DNA of 34,787 nucleotides from an uncultured Flavobacteriaceae bacterium (GTDB lineage: Bacteria > Bacteroidota > Bacteroidia > Flavobacteriales > Flavobacteriaceae): NCBI GenBank assembly GCA_938018045.1, contig CALIIP010000155.1, forward strand, positions 1 to 34,787. Direction: 5' to 3'. Shown in pieces: positions 1 to 8,014 of this stretch. A program made the translations under genes and the position numbers. The notes below the pieces were generated by a model, which saw nothing but the letters and a program-made list of their open reading frames with translations, did no database searches and had not been told where the DNA came from. Position 1 is the first letter of the stretch, and every line of letters starts with the position of its first letter.

Positions 1-330
1 GTTTATATTTCCGTCTTGAAATAGCAGAATTGGTCCGTCAGGACAATGTTTTAATCTATTTGGGAAATCATCATCTTGAAAATAAGTTGTTTTGATATTA
101 TTTTTAGAAATGTATTTATACTCTTTTTCTGCACGAATAAAGTATTGCTTATCATTTAGGTTTTTAATCGTAAAACTTCCTATTCCGTTAATTTTTTCAA
201 GAAGTGCGCGTTTTTCTGCAAATACGTTTTTGGCGCTTCCACAATGAGCGATTAATTTTTTAGCAATAATATCACCTATCCCTTTGACTTTTTGGAGAGC
301 CAAAACAGCAATTAGTTCTTCTTCTAGCAT
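1..330 (-). CDS. dprA: DNA-processing protein DprA, N-terminal part (cut by window edge)
   Basis: The first 110 codons are read on the minus strand from ATG at 330 and run off the left edge. The translation carries two helix-hairpin-helix motifs near residues 14-27 (KVKGIGDIIAKKLI) and 48-60 (KINGIGSFTIKNL). These are followed by a stretch typical of the start of the DprA Rossmann domain (YFQDDDFPNRLKHCPDGP, then LLFQDGN). DprA loads RecA on incoming single-stranded DNA during natural transformation. The RecA/ssDNA-binding Rossmann core lies outside the window, so integrity cannot be judged. An ATG at 334 is out of frame, so 330 is the start. It diverges from the HU-CCDC81-SPOR gene, with a palindromic repeat between them. 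Confidence 0.88.
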   Translation of the reverse strand, partial: MLEEELIAVLALQKVKGIGDIIAKKLIAHCGSAKNVFAEKRALLEKINGIGSFTIKNLNDKQYFIRAEKEYKYISKNNIKTTYFQDDDFPNRLKHCPDGPILLFQDGNIN

Positions 331-402
331 TCATAACAATTTGAATTTTAAATATATAAAATAAATAGCGTTTATATGAGTTTGTCCCTTCTTATTTAGT
401 TC

Positions 403-468
403 TGTCTGGTCGAGCGCAGTCGAGACCTAATTAATGTTCTATAGTTCTCGACTCCGCTTGAACCGACA
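403..468. repeat. Imperfect inverted repeat (palindromic intergenic element)
   Basis: The left arm at 403-426 (TGTCTGGTCGAGCGCAGTCG, then AGAC) and the right arm at 445-468 are reverse complements over 24 positions with five mismatches. The loop is about 18 nt. It is far more GC-rich than the surrounding DNA. From memory, the core GGTCGAGCGCAGTCGAGA is a sequence seen repeatedly between genes of marine flavobacteria; no database check was possible. It sits between two divergent starts, so it is not a shared terminator. Confidence 0.7.
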
Positions 469-544
469 AGTTATTGACTTTCAATTGTTTCTAATTTTGT
501 TAATAACTCCTCTATTTTCTCATCAAATCAAAAGGGTATTTTTC

Positions 545-552
545 TATATTTG
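545..552 (+). promoter_or_regulatory. Candidate -7 promoter box (TATATTTG)
   Basis: TATATTTG matches the Bacteroidota -7 consensus TAnnTTTG. It lies only 5 nt before the ATG at 558, so any transcript would be nearly leaderless. No TTTG-like -33 element is visible at the expected distance, so confidence is low. Confidence 0.35.
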
Positions 553-557
553 TTTTG

Positions 558-1493
558 ATGATTTTAGACAAGTATATTAGTGATTTATTGTATCGTTACG
601 AATGCGTAATTGTACCTGATTTTGGTGGTTTTATTACCAACGAAACTTCAGCCAAAGTAAATCATTTTACCTATACTTTTTATCCGCCAAAAAAACAGAT
701 TACTTTTAATAGTCATCTGAAAAATAATGATGGATTATTAGCAAATTATATTGCCTCTGTTGAAAAAATTCCTTTTTCTGATGCTGTTTTGAGTATCGAA
801 AAAGCAATTCAAAATTGGAAACAAACACTTGAAAATGAATCTGTTGAAATCAATAAAATTGGATCATTATCTTTAAACGTAGATAAAAATCTAGTTTTTG
901 AACCAGCAACTGATACAAATTACCTTACATCTTCTTTTGGATTAAATTCTTTCTCTTCTCCTGCTATAAAACGCTTAGAGTATGCAGAAAAAGTTCGTCA
1001 ATTAGAAACTGTTGCTCCTGTAATTCATACAGAAGAAACAGCGCGAAGAAAAACACCTCTTTTCTTAAAGTATGCTGCAACTGCTGCCATACTTTTTGCG
1101 GTTGGAAGTTTTGGCTGGAATGAATACAATAAAGATCAGTATCAAAATCAATTATTAGCAGAGCAACAACAGCAAGAAAACGTTGAGCAAAAAATTCAAC
1201 AAGCAACATTTGTTATTACAAATCCGTTACCTGCAATCACTTTGAATGTAGCAAAAGAATCCAAAAATTATCATGTTATTGCTGGTGCTTTTAGAGAACC
1301 TCAAAATGCTGAAAAGAAAGTAGCGCAACTTATCAAAAAAGGATATGATGCTAAAATTCTTGGAGTAAATAAATGGAACTTAACGCAAGTTTCTTATGGT
1401 AGTTTTGCTGACAAAAATGATGCTCTTAAAAATTTAAGAACTATCAAGCGTACTATCGCATCTGATGCTTGGCTACTTGTCCAAGAGTTTTAA
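558..1493 (+). CDS. HU-CCDC81 and SPOR domain-containing membrane protein
   Basis: The protein has 311 residues. The N-terminal half (about 1-135) matches the bacterial HU-CCDC81 pair, including the hallmark CVIVPDFGGFITN near residues 16-28. One membrane segment follows at about 167-186 (FLKYAATAAILFAVGSFGW), then a Gln-rich linker (about 199-215) and a C-terminal SPOR domain (about 237-310; YHVIAGAFREPQNAEKKV). SPOR domains bind denuded septal peptidoglycan. The HU-like half should be cytoplasmic, so the protein probably links the division site to an internal partner, as is usual for this Bacteroidota-specific family. A TTG one codon upstream (555) is in frame, but ATG at 558 gives the normal family N-terminus. 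The exact cellular role is not established by the sequence. Confidence 0.9.
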   Translation: MILDKYISDLLYRYECVIVPDFGGFITNETSAKVNHFTYTFYPPKKQITFNSHLKNNDGLLANYIASVEKIPFSDAVLSIEKAIQNWKQTLENESVEINKIGSLSLNVDKNLVFEPATDTNYLTSSFGLNSFSSPAIKRLEYAEKVRQLETVAPVIHTEETARRKTPLFLKYAATAAILFAVGSFGWNEYNKDQYQNQLLAEQQQQENVEQKIQQATFVITNPLPAITLNVAKESKNYHVIAGAFREPQNAEKKVAQLIKKGYDAKILGVNKWNLTQVSYGSFADKNDALKNLRTIKRTIASDAWLLVQEF

Positions 1494-1529
1494 TCTAAGC
1501 ATACTATCCAAATTTTATCACTTTGTTCC

Positions 1530-1560
1530 TTTGCAACTATATCTCTTTGATATATCTTTG
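1530..1560 (+). promoter_or_regulatory. Bacteroidota-type promoter of the thioesterase gene
   Basis: TTTG at 1530-1533 is followed by 19 nt and then TATCTTTG at 1553-1560. This fits the TTTG/N19-21/TAnnTTTG consensus of Bacteroidota sigma-A promoters. The ATG at 1575 follows 14 nt later, giving a short A-rich leader. Confidence 0.7.
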
Positions 1561-1574
1561 CAAAAAAATAAACG

Positions 1575-2084
1575 ATGACTGCAAAAAACCCTAAAGATTC
1601 TTTAACAATACTTACAGATATGGTTCTTCCTGGAGAAACCAATGCTTTAAACAACCTTTTTGGAGGTGAATTACTTGCAAGAATGGATAGAGCTTGTAGT
1701 ATTTCTGCACAAAGACATTCTCGTAGAATTGTAGTTACTGCATCTGTAAATCACGTTGCGTTTAATAAGGCTGTTCCTGTGGGAAGTGTTTTAACAATTG
1801 AATCTAAAGTTTCGCGTGCATTTAAATCTTCAATGGAAATTTATGTAGATGTATGGATGGAGGATCGTGAAACTGGTGAAAAAACTACAGTAAATGAAGG
1901 TATTTATACTTTTGTTGCAGTTGATAGAACTGGATCTCCTGTAAAAGTACCTGAAATAATTCCTGAGACTGAACTTGAAAAGAAACGTTTTGATGGTGCA
2001 CTAAGACGTAAGCAACTTAGTTTATTATTGGCAAATAAAATAAAACCAGAACAAGCGACAGAGTTAAAAGCGTTGTTTAGTTAA
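1575..2084 (+). CDS. Acyl-CoA thioesterase (hotdog fold, YciA/ACOT type)
   Basis: This 169-residue protein is the usual size of single-domain hotdog acyl-CoA hydrolases. The N-terminal region has the family signature (ETNALNNLFGGELLARMD, about 21-38) with the conserved Asp 38 at the start of the hotdog helix. Strands with TASVNHVAFNKAVPVGSVL (about 55-73) form the substrate-binding sheet. Such enzymes hydrolyse acyl-CoA to free fatty acid and CoA in the cytoplasm; chain-length preference cannot be read from the sequence. It has its own well-formed promoter upstream. Its TAA stop directly abuts the TAG stop of the convergent envC-like gene, leaving no room for a terminator. Confidence 0.9.
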   Translation: MTAKNPKDSLTILTDMVLPGETNALNNLFGGELLARMDRACSISAQRHSRRIVVTASVNHVAFNKAVPVGSVLTIESKVSRAFKSSMEIYVDVWMEDRETGEKTTVNEGIYTFVAVDRTGSPVKVPEIIPETELEKKRFDGALRRKQLSLLLANKIKPEQATELKALFS

Positions 2085-3284
2085 CTACATTTTATAAATC
2101 CAAATTGCAGGGTTTAAACGAACAGCATTTTTCCAAATTTGGAATTTAAGTGTTGTTTTTTTAGATATTTTATCAGTATAAACTTTTCCGATTATTTGTT
2201 TAGTTGTAACCTTATCTCCTTTCTTAACACTCACAGTTTCTAAATTATTGTATAGAGTAATATAGTTTCCATGACGAATATATACTGCCTTTTTACCGCT
2301 CACAGACTGAATTTGTAAAACGGTTCCATTGAAAATAGCGCGCGCATTAGAGCCGCTTTCTGTACGTATATGCACACCATTACTTTCAATAGTTATTCCT
2401 GGAAGTGTTGGGTGTTTTTGCTTTCCATAACGTCTAGAAACAACTCCTTTTTCTAAAGGCCAAGGCAATTTTCCTTTATTTTCTTCAAACTTTTTTGCCA
2501 AGAGTTTTGCATCAGCAGTCATGGCAAATCCTGATGATTTTTTTCCTGATGGCTTATTAGATTTTGCTATTGCATCACGAATAATCTTCTCAATTTTATT
2601 ATCGATCTTACGTTCTTCTCTTTGTTTTTTCTTGATTTGAGAAACGTATTTCTTCTCCTGTTTTTTTACTTTAGCAACAACTTCTTCTTGCTCCTTTTCC
2701 CTTTTCTCAATTTCAAGTTCTACTATTTTACTTTCTTTTGCTAATGCTTCTTTTTCTTTTATACGAGTATTTAGCGTATCGTTTAAAACCAGCAATACGT
2801 TAGACTTTGCGCTTATCTGAACACCTTGTGCTTTTCTGAAATCAGTATATTGCTTCATATACTGCAGGCGTTTATATGCTTGATGGAAATCTTCTGATGA
2901 TAATAAAAACATTATTCTACTATTCTGAGACTTACTTTTATATGATTTATAAATCATGTCAGCATAATCTTCTTTAAGTTTTTTTAGTTCGTTAGCAAGT
3001 GTTTTTATTTCTTTCTCGTTGGTTGTGATTTCTTTATTTAAAGATTTTGCTTCGGCATTAAAAGCCTTAACTAGTTTTATTTGAGCGTTTTTTTGTAAAT
3101 TTAATTCGCTCAATTCTTCCAATTCACTTTTTTCAACAGATCGTGTTTGAGAAAGTAATTTCTGTATCTGATTAACTTGTTCTTGCAACTCTTTTCGTTG
3201 CGTCTCTAATTCTTTCCTAGTTTGAGAAATTACACTCAAACTAAGTAAAAAGAAAGCTATAAAAAAGATGTGTTTAACGTTCAT
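2085..3284 (-). CDS. EnvC-like murein hydrolase activator (coiled coil + degenerate LytM)
   Basis: The protein has 399 residues. It has a signal peptide (about 1-20), a long Lys/Glu-rich coiled coil (about 22-240) and a C-terminal LytM/M23 domain (about 272-399). The LytM metal ligands look lost. The usual first His/Asp segment reads SNGVHIRTE, the usual HG..T.Y.HL reads HGNYITLYNNL, and the final H-x-H position reads LKFQIW. That pattern fits a non-catalytic activator of periplasmic amidases at the division septum (EnvC/NlpD type) rather than an active endopeptidase. It is the last gene of a four-gene operon; its ATG overlaps the TAA of the DUF4292 gene by one base (TAATG), suggesting translational coupling. 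Confidence 0.88.
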   Translation of the reverse strand: MNVKHIFFIAFFLLSLSVISQTRKELETQRKELQEQVNQIQKLLSQTRSVEKSELEELSELNLQKNAQIKLVKAFNAEAKSLNKEITTNEKEIKTLANELKKLKEDYADMIYKSYKSKSQNSRIMFLLSSEDFHQAYKRLQYMKQYTDFRKAQGVQISAKSNVLLVLNDTLNTRIKEKEALAKESKIVELEIEKREKEQEEVVAKVKKQEKKYVSQIKKKQREERKIDNKIEKIIRDAIAKSNKPSGKKSSGFAMTADAKLLAKKFEENKGKLPWPLEKGVVSRRYGKQKHPTLPGITIESNGVHIRTESGSNARAIFNGTVLQIQSVSGKKAVYIRHGNYITLYNNLETVSVKKGDKVTTKQIIGKVYTDKISKKTTLKFQIWKNAVRLNPAIWIYKM

Positions 3285-4057
3285 TATTTTAGCATAATTT
3301 CTTTATATCCTGAAGGAATTTCAAATGGAAAAGAAACTTTTTCATTAAACTCAACAGAACGGTATTCTAAATCTAACAATGTTCTCTTTGTTTTATCAAT
3401 TGCGATTAGATTGATTTTTTTAGGAAACACTTCTTTAGATATTTTTTGATATTCTGTATATGAAACTGATAATTTTTTCTGTTCTATTGACTGACGAACT
3501 TCTTGTTTATCAACTTTAAAAGTAGATGGATTTAACCAAAATAGAATGTCATATAATTCTTCTTGTTTTTTAGGTTCAATCAAATAAGACATTCCTTCTA
3601 CTTCAGATGTGTAGCGTTTGTCTTTTAGATTCAATATTGTTTGGCCAATTAATAAGTTTTGTAATTTTTCAAAATCAACTTCTGTACCTAAAAAATTGCT
3701 TAATAAACTAAAATCGCCATCAAAGTACGTCTTTTTTAACTTTTCGTAAAATAGTACGCGATCTGGAGTAATTAATACTTTTGCTACTGGAAAACCAAGA
3801 TATGAACCACTCATCCATATTGCTTTATCCTTTTCAATACGAAGCTTTATTGATAAAGATTGAGTTGTTTTTTTGTCTTGATATTTTGCTTTAACTCTTG
3901 CTTTTATTGTCTTTTTATCAAAACTATTACTATCGTGATTTTTAATAATTTTTTTTGTAGACATTGACATAATAGTAGTATTTGTAGTCGCTTTTTTTGT
4001 CTTACATGAAGAAAAAAGTACGCTCAGAACTAGAAGGTATTTTAAATGTTTTATCAT
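3284..4057 (-). CDS. DUF4292 family lipoprotein (LolB-like candidate)
   Basis: The protein has 257 residues and a lipoprotein signal (LLVLSVLFSSC, Cys at about 18) followed by a Lys/Thr-rich linker. The rest is beta-rich without enzymatic motifs and matches what I recognise as DUF4292, a Bacteroidota outer-membrane lipoprotein family. The fold is likely LolA/LolB-like: repeated short strands such as LSIKLRIEKDKAIWMSGSYL and ELYDILFWLNPSTFKVDKQE. An anchored LolB-like role in lipoprotein or lipid handling is inference. Start and stop overlap both neighbours (4 nt ATGA upstream, 1 nt downstream), so it is tightly coupled to the TPR and EnvC-like genes. Confidence 0.8.
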   Translation of the reverse strand: MIKHLKYLLVLSVLFSSCKTKKATTNTTIMSMSTKKIIKNHDSNSFDKKTIKARVKAKYQDKKTTQSLSIKLRIEKDKAIWMSGSYLGFPVAKVLITPDRVLFYEKLKKTYFDGDFSLLSNFLGTEVDFEKLQNLLIGQTILNLKDKRYTSEVEGMSYLIEPKKQEELYDILFWLNPSTFKVDKQEVRQSIEQKKLSVSYTEYQKISKEVFPKKINLIAIDKTKRTLLDLEYRSVEFNEKVSFPFEIPSGYKEIMLK

Positions 4058-5034
4058 TTATTGCTATTGGTTTTCAACCGATTTATCTTATCAAGATATT
4101 GTTTCGCTTCTTTATCTTGGTTTAGAGCCTCAAAACAAATTACATTTTGCTTATAAAAATCGATTTCTAAATTCGTGTCATCAACTACAAAATCGATGCC
4201 ATTATTTAAAACGTCTATTGCATCATTATATTTTTTAGAGTTAATTAACGCCCTCGCATTCATCAAATAAACTAATGGCTGTGCAGGAAACAAATCCAAG
4301 CCTTTGTTGCTATATGTCGACAAATTTTCAAAGTTATTATTCGCAAATTCTTGCGTTAATATTTCTTTTAAAACCTTGTATTGCTTGTTGTTTTCAAACG
4401 ATTTTTTTAAAGCTTCTAACGATGTACCCTCCAAATTAATAGTTGGATTGTTAATTGCTGCTGGTTTTCGGTCAATATACTTTGTAACTGTTTTTTGATA
4501 ATACGCTAACCTAGAAGTGTGTAAATTTTTGGAAGTTAGTTCGTCAATTAATTTTTGTGCCTCTTTATATTTTTTTGCCTGAATATATATCAACACTAAT
4601 TCTTCTGCCTTTTTTGGTTTTTGTAAAACCATTTTTTTTTGAAATTCTATTGCTTCTGGATAATCAAATTGCTTTAATGATATTTTTTTAGCATGTTCTA
4701 TAAACCAGTAATTTTCAGAATCTTTTTCTAATGCATTTTCAATATATAATTCTGCCTCAACAAATTTATTGAGGAAATAGTAGTTTTTAGAAAGTTCAAA
4801 TACTACCGATTTGTCATCAGAAAATAATTGTTGACATTTTTCTAATTCTGTAATTGCACGTGTATAATTTCCAATGGCCTTGTATTTTAATGCATCAAAA
4901 TAATGGTCCTCAAATTTTATAAGACTGCTCTCATCATCTTCAAGTATTGTCATACCATCATCATCTTCTTGAGAAAAAGACAAAAAAGATGTGAAAAATA
5001 ATAGTAGCACAAAAAATTTACAAGAGCTATTCAT
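4054..5034 (-). CDS. Secreted TPR-repeat protein
   Basis: The gene encodes 326 residues from ATG at 5034. A longer reading from 5070 would overlap the upstream gene and bury the signal peptide, so the start giving MNSSCKFFVLLLFFTSFLSFSQ is preferred. After the signal peptide comes an acidic stretch (EDDDG, EDDESS), then several tetratricopeptide-like helices, for example KYKAIGNYTRAITELEKCQ and KNYYFLNKFVEAELYIENAL, with more near the C terminus. TPR arrays act as protein-binding scaffolds; here it is probably periplasmic and works with the lipoprotein and EnvC-like factor encoded downstream. It starts 7 nt after the nucleotidyltransferase stop. No catalytic motif is visible. Confidence 0.82.
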   Translation of the reverse strand: MNSSCKFFVLLLFFTSFLSFSQEDDDGMTILEDDESSLIKFEDHYFDALKYKAIGNYTRAITELEKCQQLFSDDKSVVFELSKNYYFLNKFVEAELYIENALEKDSENYWFIEHAKKISLKQFDYPEAIEFQKKMVLQKPKKAEELVLIYIQAKKYKEAQKLIDELTSKNLHTSRLAYYQKTVTKYIDRKPAAINNPTINLEGTSLEALKKSFENNKQYKVLKEILTQEFANNNFENLSTYSNKGLDLFPAQPLVYLMNARALINSKKYNDAIDVLNNGIDFVVDDTNLEIDFYKQNVICFEALNQDKEAKQYLDKINRLKTNSNK

Positions 5035-5041
5035 TTTGTTT

Positions 5042-6058
5042 TTATAATAATTCGGTGTAATCTCCAACACTTACTGAAGTAAATTCTCCGTTATATTTTG
5101 CGTGATGACCAATCATAGCATTATCTAAATTGGCATTCGCAATTTTTACATTTGATTGAATTAGAGAGTTTTTAATCGTTGAGTTTTCAACAACACTATC
5201 TTCTCCTAACGAAACATAAGGACCAATTGTTGTGTTTTTCAAAACTACGTTCTTACCAATATAACAAGGTTGGATGATTTTAGAGTTTTCTAGTTTTACA
5301 TCAGCAGAAGTTAAATTTACACCATCTTTTTCAAGTAATTCTAGCACTTTAGAATTTGTTTGAACAGTTACATTTTTATTTCCACAATCCATCCATTCGT
5401 TTACTTTTCCTGGAACAAATTGTAAGCCTTTTTGCTTCATTGCTTCCAAAGCATTTGTCAATTGAAATTCTCCTTTTTCTTTAAGGTCATTGTCTATCAA
5501 ATATTGAATTTCATCTTTTAAAATCGATCCGTTTTTAAAGTAATAAATTCCGATAATAGCCAAATCAGAAACAAATTCTGTTGGTTTTTCAACAAAATCT
5601 GTAATAATACCATCTTTCAATTTTACAACTCCAAATGCGCTTGGATCTTCAACTTGTTTTACCCAAATTGCTCCGTCTGCATTAGCATCCAACGTGAAAT
5701 CTGCTTTAAAAAGTGTGTCTGCAAATGCTACTACACAAGGTCCATCTAACGCCGATTTTGCACATTGAATGGCATGTGCCGTTCCTAATGCTTGTTCCTG
5801 TACAAAAACACTTCCTTTTGCGTTTAAATCTTTAGCGATTTTTAAAAGTCTTTCTTCTGTATCTCCAGGAAATCCTTTTGCAACAGGTCCAATAATAAAT
5901 GCTATTTCGTCTATTTTCTGATTTACTACTTGTGCAATATCTTCTACCAATCTCTGAACTATTGGTTTTCCTGCAATTAAAGTTAAGGGTTTTGGTGTCG
6001 TGAGTGTATGTGGACGCAATCTTGAACCGATTCCAGCCATTGGTACTATTATCTTCAT
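5042..6058 (-). CDS. Sugar-phosphate nucleotidyltransferase (RmlA/GlmU-like)
   Basis: The protein has 338 residues. The N-terminal nucleotidyltransferase domain has the signature MAGIGSRLRPHTLTTPKPL (7-25), a central GTAHA segment and VVAFADTLF with the metal-binding Asp. The C-terminal ~90 residues form a left-handed beta-helix of hexapeptide repeats (IIQPCYIGKNVVLKNTTIG and following). The enzyme transfers a nucleotidyl group to a sugar 1-phosphate, giving an NDP-sugar for envelope glycans. The exact sugar and nucleotide (dTTP, UTP) are not determined. It leads the minus-strand operon and diverges from the ABC-F gene; a TATATTTG promoter box lies 24 nt before its ATG. Confidence 0.85.
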   Translation of the reverse strand: MKIIVPMAGIGSRLRPHTLTTPKPLTLIAGKPIVQRLVEDIAQVVNQKIDEIAFIIGPVAKGFPGDTEERLLKIAKDLNAKGSVFVQEQALGTAHAIQCAKSALDGPCVVAFADTLFKADFTLDANADGAIWVKQVEDPSAFGVVKLKDGIITDFVEKPTEFVSDLAIIGIYYFKNGSILKDEIQYLIDNDLKEKGEFQLTNALEAMKQKGLQFVPGKVNEWMDCGNKNVTVQTNSKVLELLEKDGVNLTSADVKLENSKIIQPCYIGKNVVLKNTTIGPYVSLGEDSVVENSTIKNSLIQSNVKIANANLDNAMIGHHAKYNGEFTSVSVGDYTELL

Positions 6059-6082
6059 GTATCTTTTTTTAAGGTCTTATTG

Positions 6083-6090
6083 CAAATATA
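6083..6090 (-). promoter_or_regulatory. Candidate -7 promoter box of the envelope operon
   Basis: On the minus strand the sequence is TATATTTG followed by C, a perfect match to TAnnTTTG(C). It lies 24 nt upstream of the nucleotidyltransferase ATG. No clear TTTG -33 element is seen, only A/T-rich DNA. Confidence 0.5.
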
Positions 6091-6154
6091 CAACTCTTAA
6101 CATTTAATTTTTTAAAATATTACTATTTCATTCCGTTTTTTGTTTCTTTGCAGC

Positions 6155-8014
6155 ATGAATTATCTTACGGTAGAAAGTATCTCTAAAAGTTATGGTGAAC
6201 GTGTCTTGTTTCAAGACATTTCTTTTGGAATCAATAAAGATCAAAAAATAGCATTTGTAGCCAAAAACGGAACAGGAAAAACATCTATCTTGAATATTAT
6301 TGCAGGATTAGACACTTCCGATTCTGGACAAATTACGTCTCGCAAAGGCTTACACATTGCATATCTTTCTCAAAAAGATGAATTGGATGATTCGCTAACT
6401 ATCGAGCAATCTGTATTTAATTCTGATAATCCTACTTTAGAGGTTTTAAAACAATACGAAACGGCTTTAGAAAATCCAGAAAACGCGGATGCATATCAAC
6501 AAGCATTTGAATTAATGGATACTCATAATGCATGGGATTTTGAAACACAATACAAGCAAATTTTGTCAAAATTGAAGTTCCCAGACCTTAAACAAAAAGT
6601 TTATGATCTTTCTGGTGGCCAAAAAAAACGACTATCATTAGCCATAATTCTAATTAACAAACCTGATTTATTAATTCTAGATGAGCCAACAAATCACTTG
6701 GATTTAGAAATGATTGAGTGGCTTGAAGACTATTTCAAAAAAGAAAAAATAACCTTATTTATGGTTACTCATGACCGTTATTTTTTAGAACGTGTCTGTA
6801 ATGAAATTTTCGAATTAGATCAAGGTAAACTATATAAATACAAAGGAAATTATTCTTATTATTTAGAGAAAAAAGAAGAGCGAATTGCGCAAGAACAAAC
6901 AGAACTTGGAAAGGCAAAAAACCTCTTCAAAAAAGAATTGGATTGGATGCGTAGACAACCAAAAGCCAGAACTACAAAGTCAAAATCTCGAACTGATGAT
7001 TTCTATCAAATAAAAGAGAAAGCACACAAGAGAAGAAATGACCATCAAGTGCAGTTAGAAATAAGTATGTCCCGTCTTGGTAACAAAATTCTTGAACTAC
7101 ATAACGTATCAAAATCGTTTGATGATTTAAAGATTTTGGACAAGTTTGAATATGTATTTAAAAGAGGTGAACGTATTGGAATCATCGGTAAAAATGGAAC
7201 TGGAAAGTCAACTTTTTTAAATATTATCACTGAAAAAATTCCTATTGATTCTGGTAAAATAATGCTTGGCGAAACTGTAAAGTTTGGTTATTATACTCAA
7301 AAAGGAATCGTTGTAAAAGAAGGTCAAAAAGTTATTGATGTAATCAGAGAATTTGGTGATTATATTCCGCTTGCCAAAGGGCGAAAAATTACTGCAAGTG
7401 AATTGCTAGAACGTTTCTTATTCGACAGAAAAAAACAATATGATTTTGTCGAAAAATTATCTGGAGGAGAACAAAAAAGACTCTATTTATGTGCTGTTTT
7501 AATTCAAAACCCAAACTTTTTAATTCTTGATGAGCCAACAAATGATTTGGATGTTGTAACGCTAAATGTTTTAGAAAGTTTCTTGTTAGATTTTCCTGGA
7601 AACTTGATTGTTGTTTCTCACGACCGTTATTTTATGGATAAAATTATGGATTCGCTATTTGTTTTTAGAGGTGATGGTGTAGTTGAAAATTTTCCTGGAA
7701 ATTACTCTGATTTTAGAGCATATGAAGATTCTGCTCCTGTAAAAGAAGAGATTAGAATTGAAAAGAAAGAAAACACGCAAGTAAAAACTTCAAAAAACAA
7801 ACTTTCTTACAAGGATCAAAAGGAATTTGATCGATTAGAAAAAGAAATTTCGAAATTAAACGGACAAAGAATTGATATTGAAAGTCAGTTTGCAAATGGT
7901 GAAATTGAAACTGATAAAATCACCGAAATTTCGCAGGAATTACAAAAAACTATTGACTCAATAGAGCAAAAAGAAGAACGTTGGCTAGAACTTTCTATGC
8001 AGTTAGAAGATTAA
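6155..8014 (+). CDS. ABC-F family ATPase (Uup-like)
   Basis: The protein has 619 residues, two ABC ATPase domains and no membrane segment. Domain 1 has Walker A AKNGTGKT (36-43), signature LSGGQKKRL and Walker B LLILDEPTNHLDLEMIEWL. Domain 2 has GKNGTGKST, LSGGEQKRLYL and LDEPTNDLDVV. The interdomain linker is rich in basic residues, and a C-terminal coiled coil (about 530-619) resembles the Uup tail that binds DNA or ribosomes. ABC-F proteins act on the ribosome or on nucleic acids rather than in transport. The first Walker A Gly is Ala (AKNGTGKT); the Lys and Thr that contact phosphate remain. ATG 6155 is preferred over a TTG at 6140. The TAA stop shares the palindrome TTAA with the convergent exonuclease gene. 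Confidence 0.9.
   Translation: MNYLTVESISKSYGERVLFQDISFGINKDQKIAFVAKNGTGKTSILNIIAGLDTSDSGQITSRKGLHIAYLSQKDELDDSLTIEQSVFNSDNPTLEVLKQYETALENPENADAYQQAFELMDTHNAWDFETQYKQILSKLKFPDLKQKVYDLSGGQKKRLSLAIILINKPDLLILDEPTNHLDLEMIEWLEDYFKKEKITLFMVTHDRYFLERVCNEIFELDQGKLYKYKGNYSYYLEKKEERIAQEQTELGKAKNLFKKELDWMRRQPKARTTKSKSRTDDFYQIKEKAHKRRNDHQVQLEISMSRLGNKILELHNVSKSFDDLKILDKFEYVFKRGERIGIIGKNGTGKSTFLNIITEKIPIDSGKIMLGETVKFGYYTQKGIVVKEGQKVIDVIREFGDYIPLAKGRKITASELLERFLFDRKKQYDFVEKLSGGEQKRLYLCAVLIQNPNFLILDEPTNDLDVVTLNVLESFLLDFPGNLIVVSHDRYFMDKIMDSLFVFRGDGVVENFPGNYSDFRAYEDSAPVKEEIRIEKKENTQVKTSKNKLSYKDQKEFDRLEKEISKLNGQRIDIESQFANGEIETDKITEISQELQKTIDSIEQKEERWLELSMQLED

Noticed and set aside
5035..5070. Longer start (5070) for the TPR protein
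   Set aside because: It would put 12 residues before a clear signal peptide and overlap the upstream gene; ATG at 5034 is a better fit.
6190..6283. ABC-F gene as inactive because of the Ala in the first Walker A (AKNGTGKT)
   Set aside because: The Lys-Thr and the later Gly residues are intact, as are Walker B and both signatures; the first Gly is a tolerated position.
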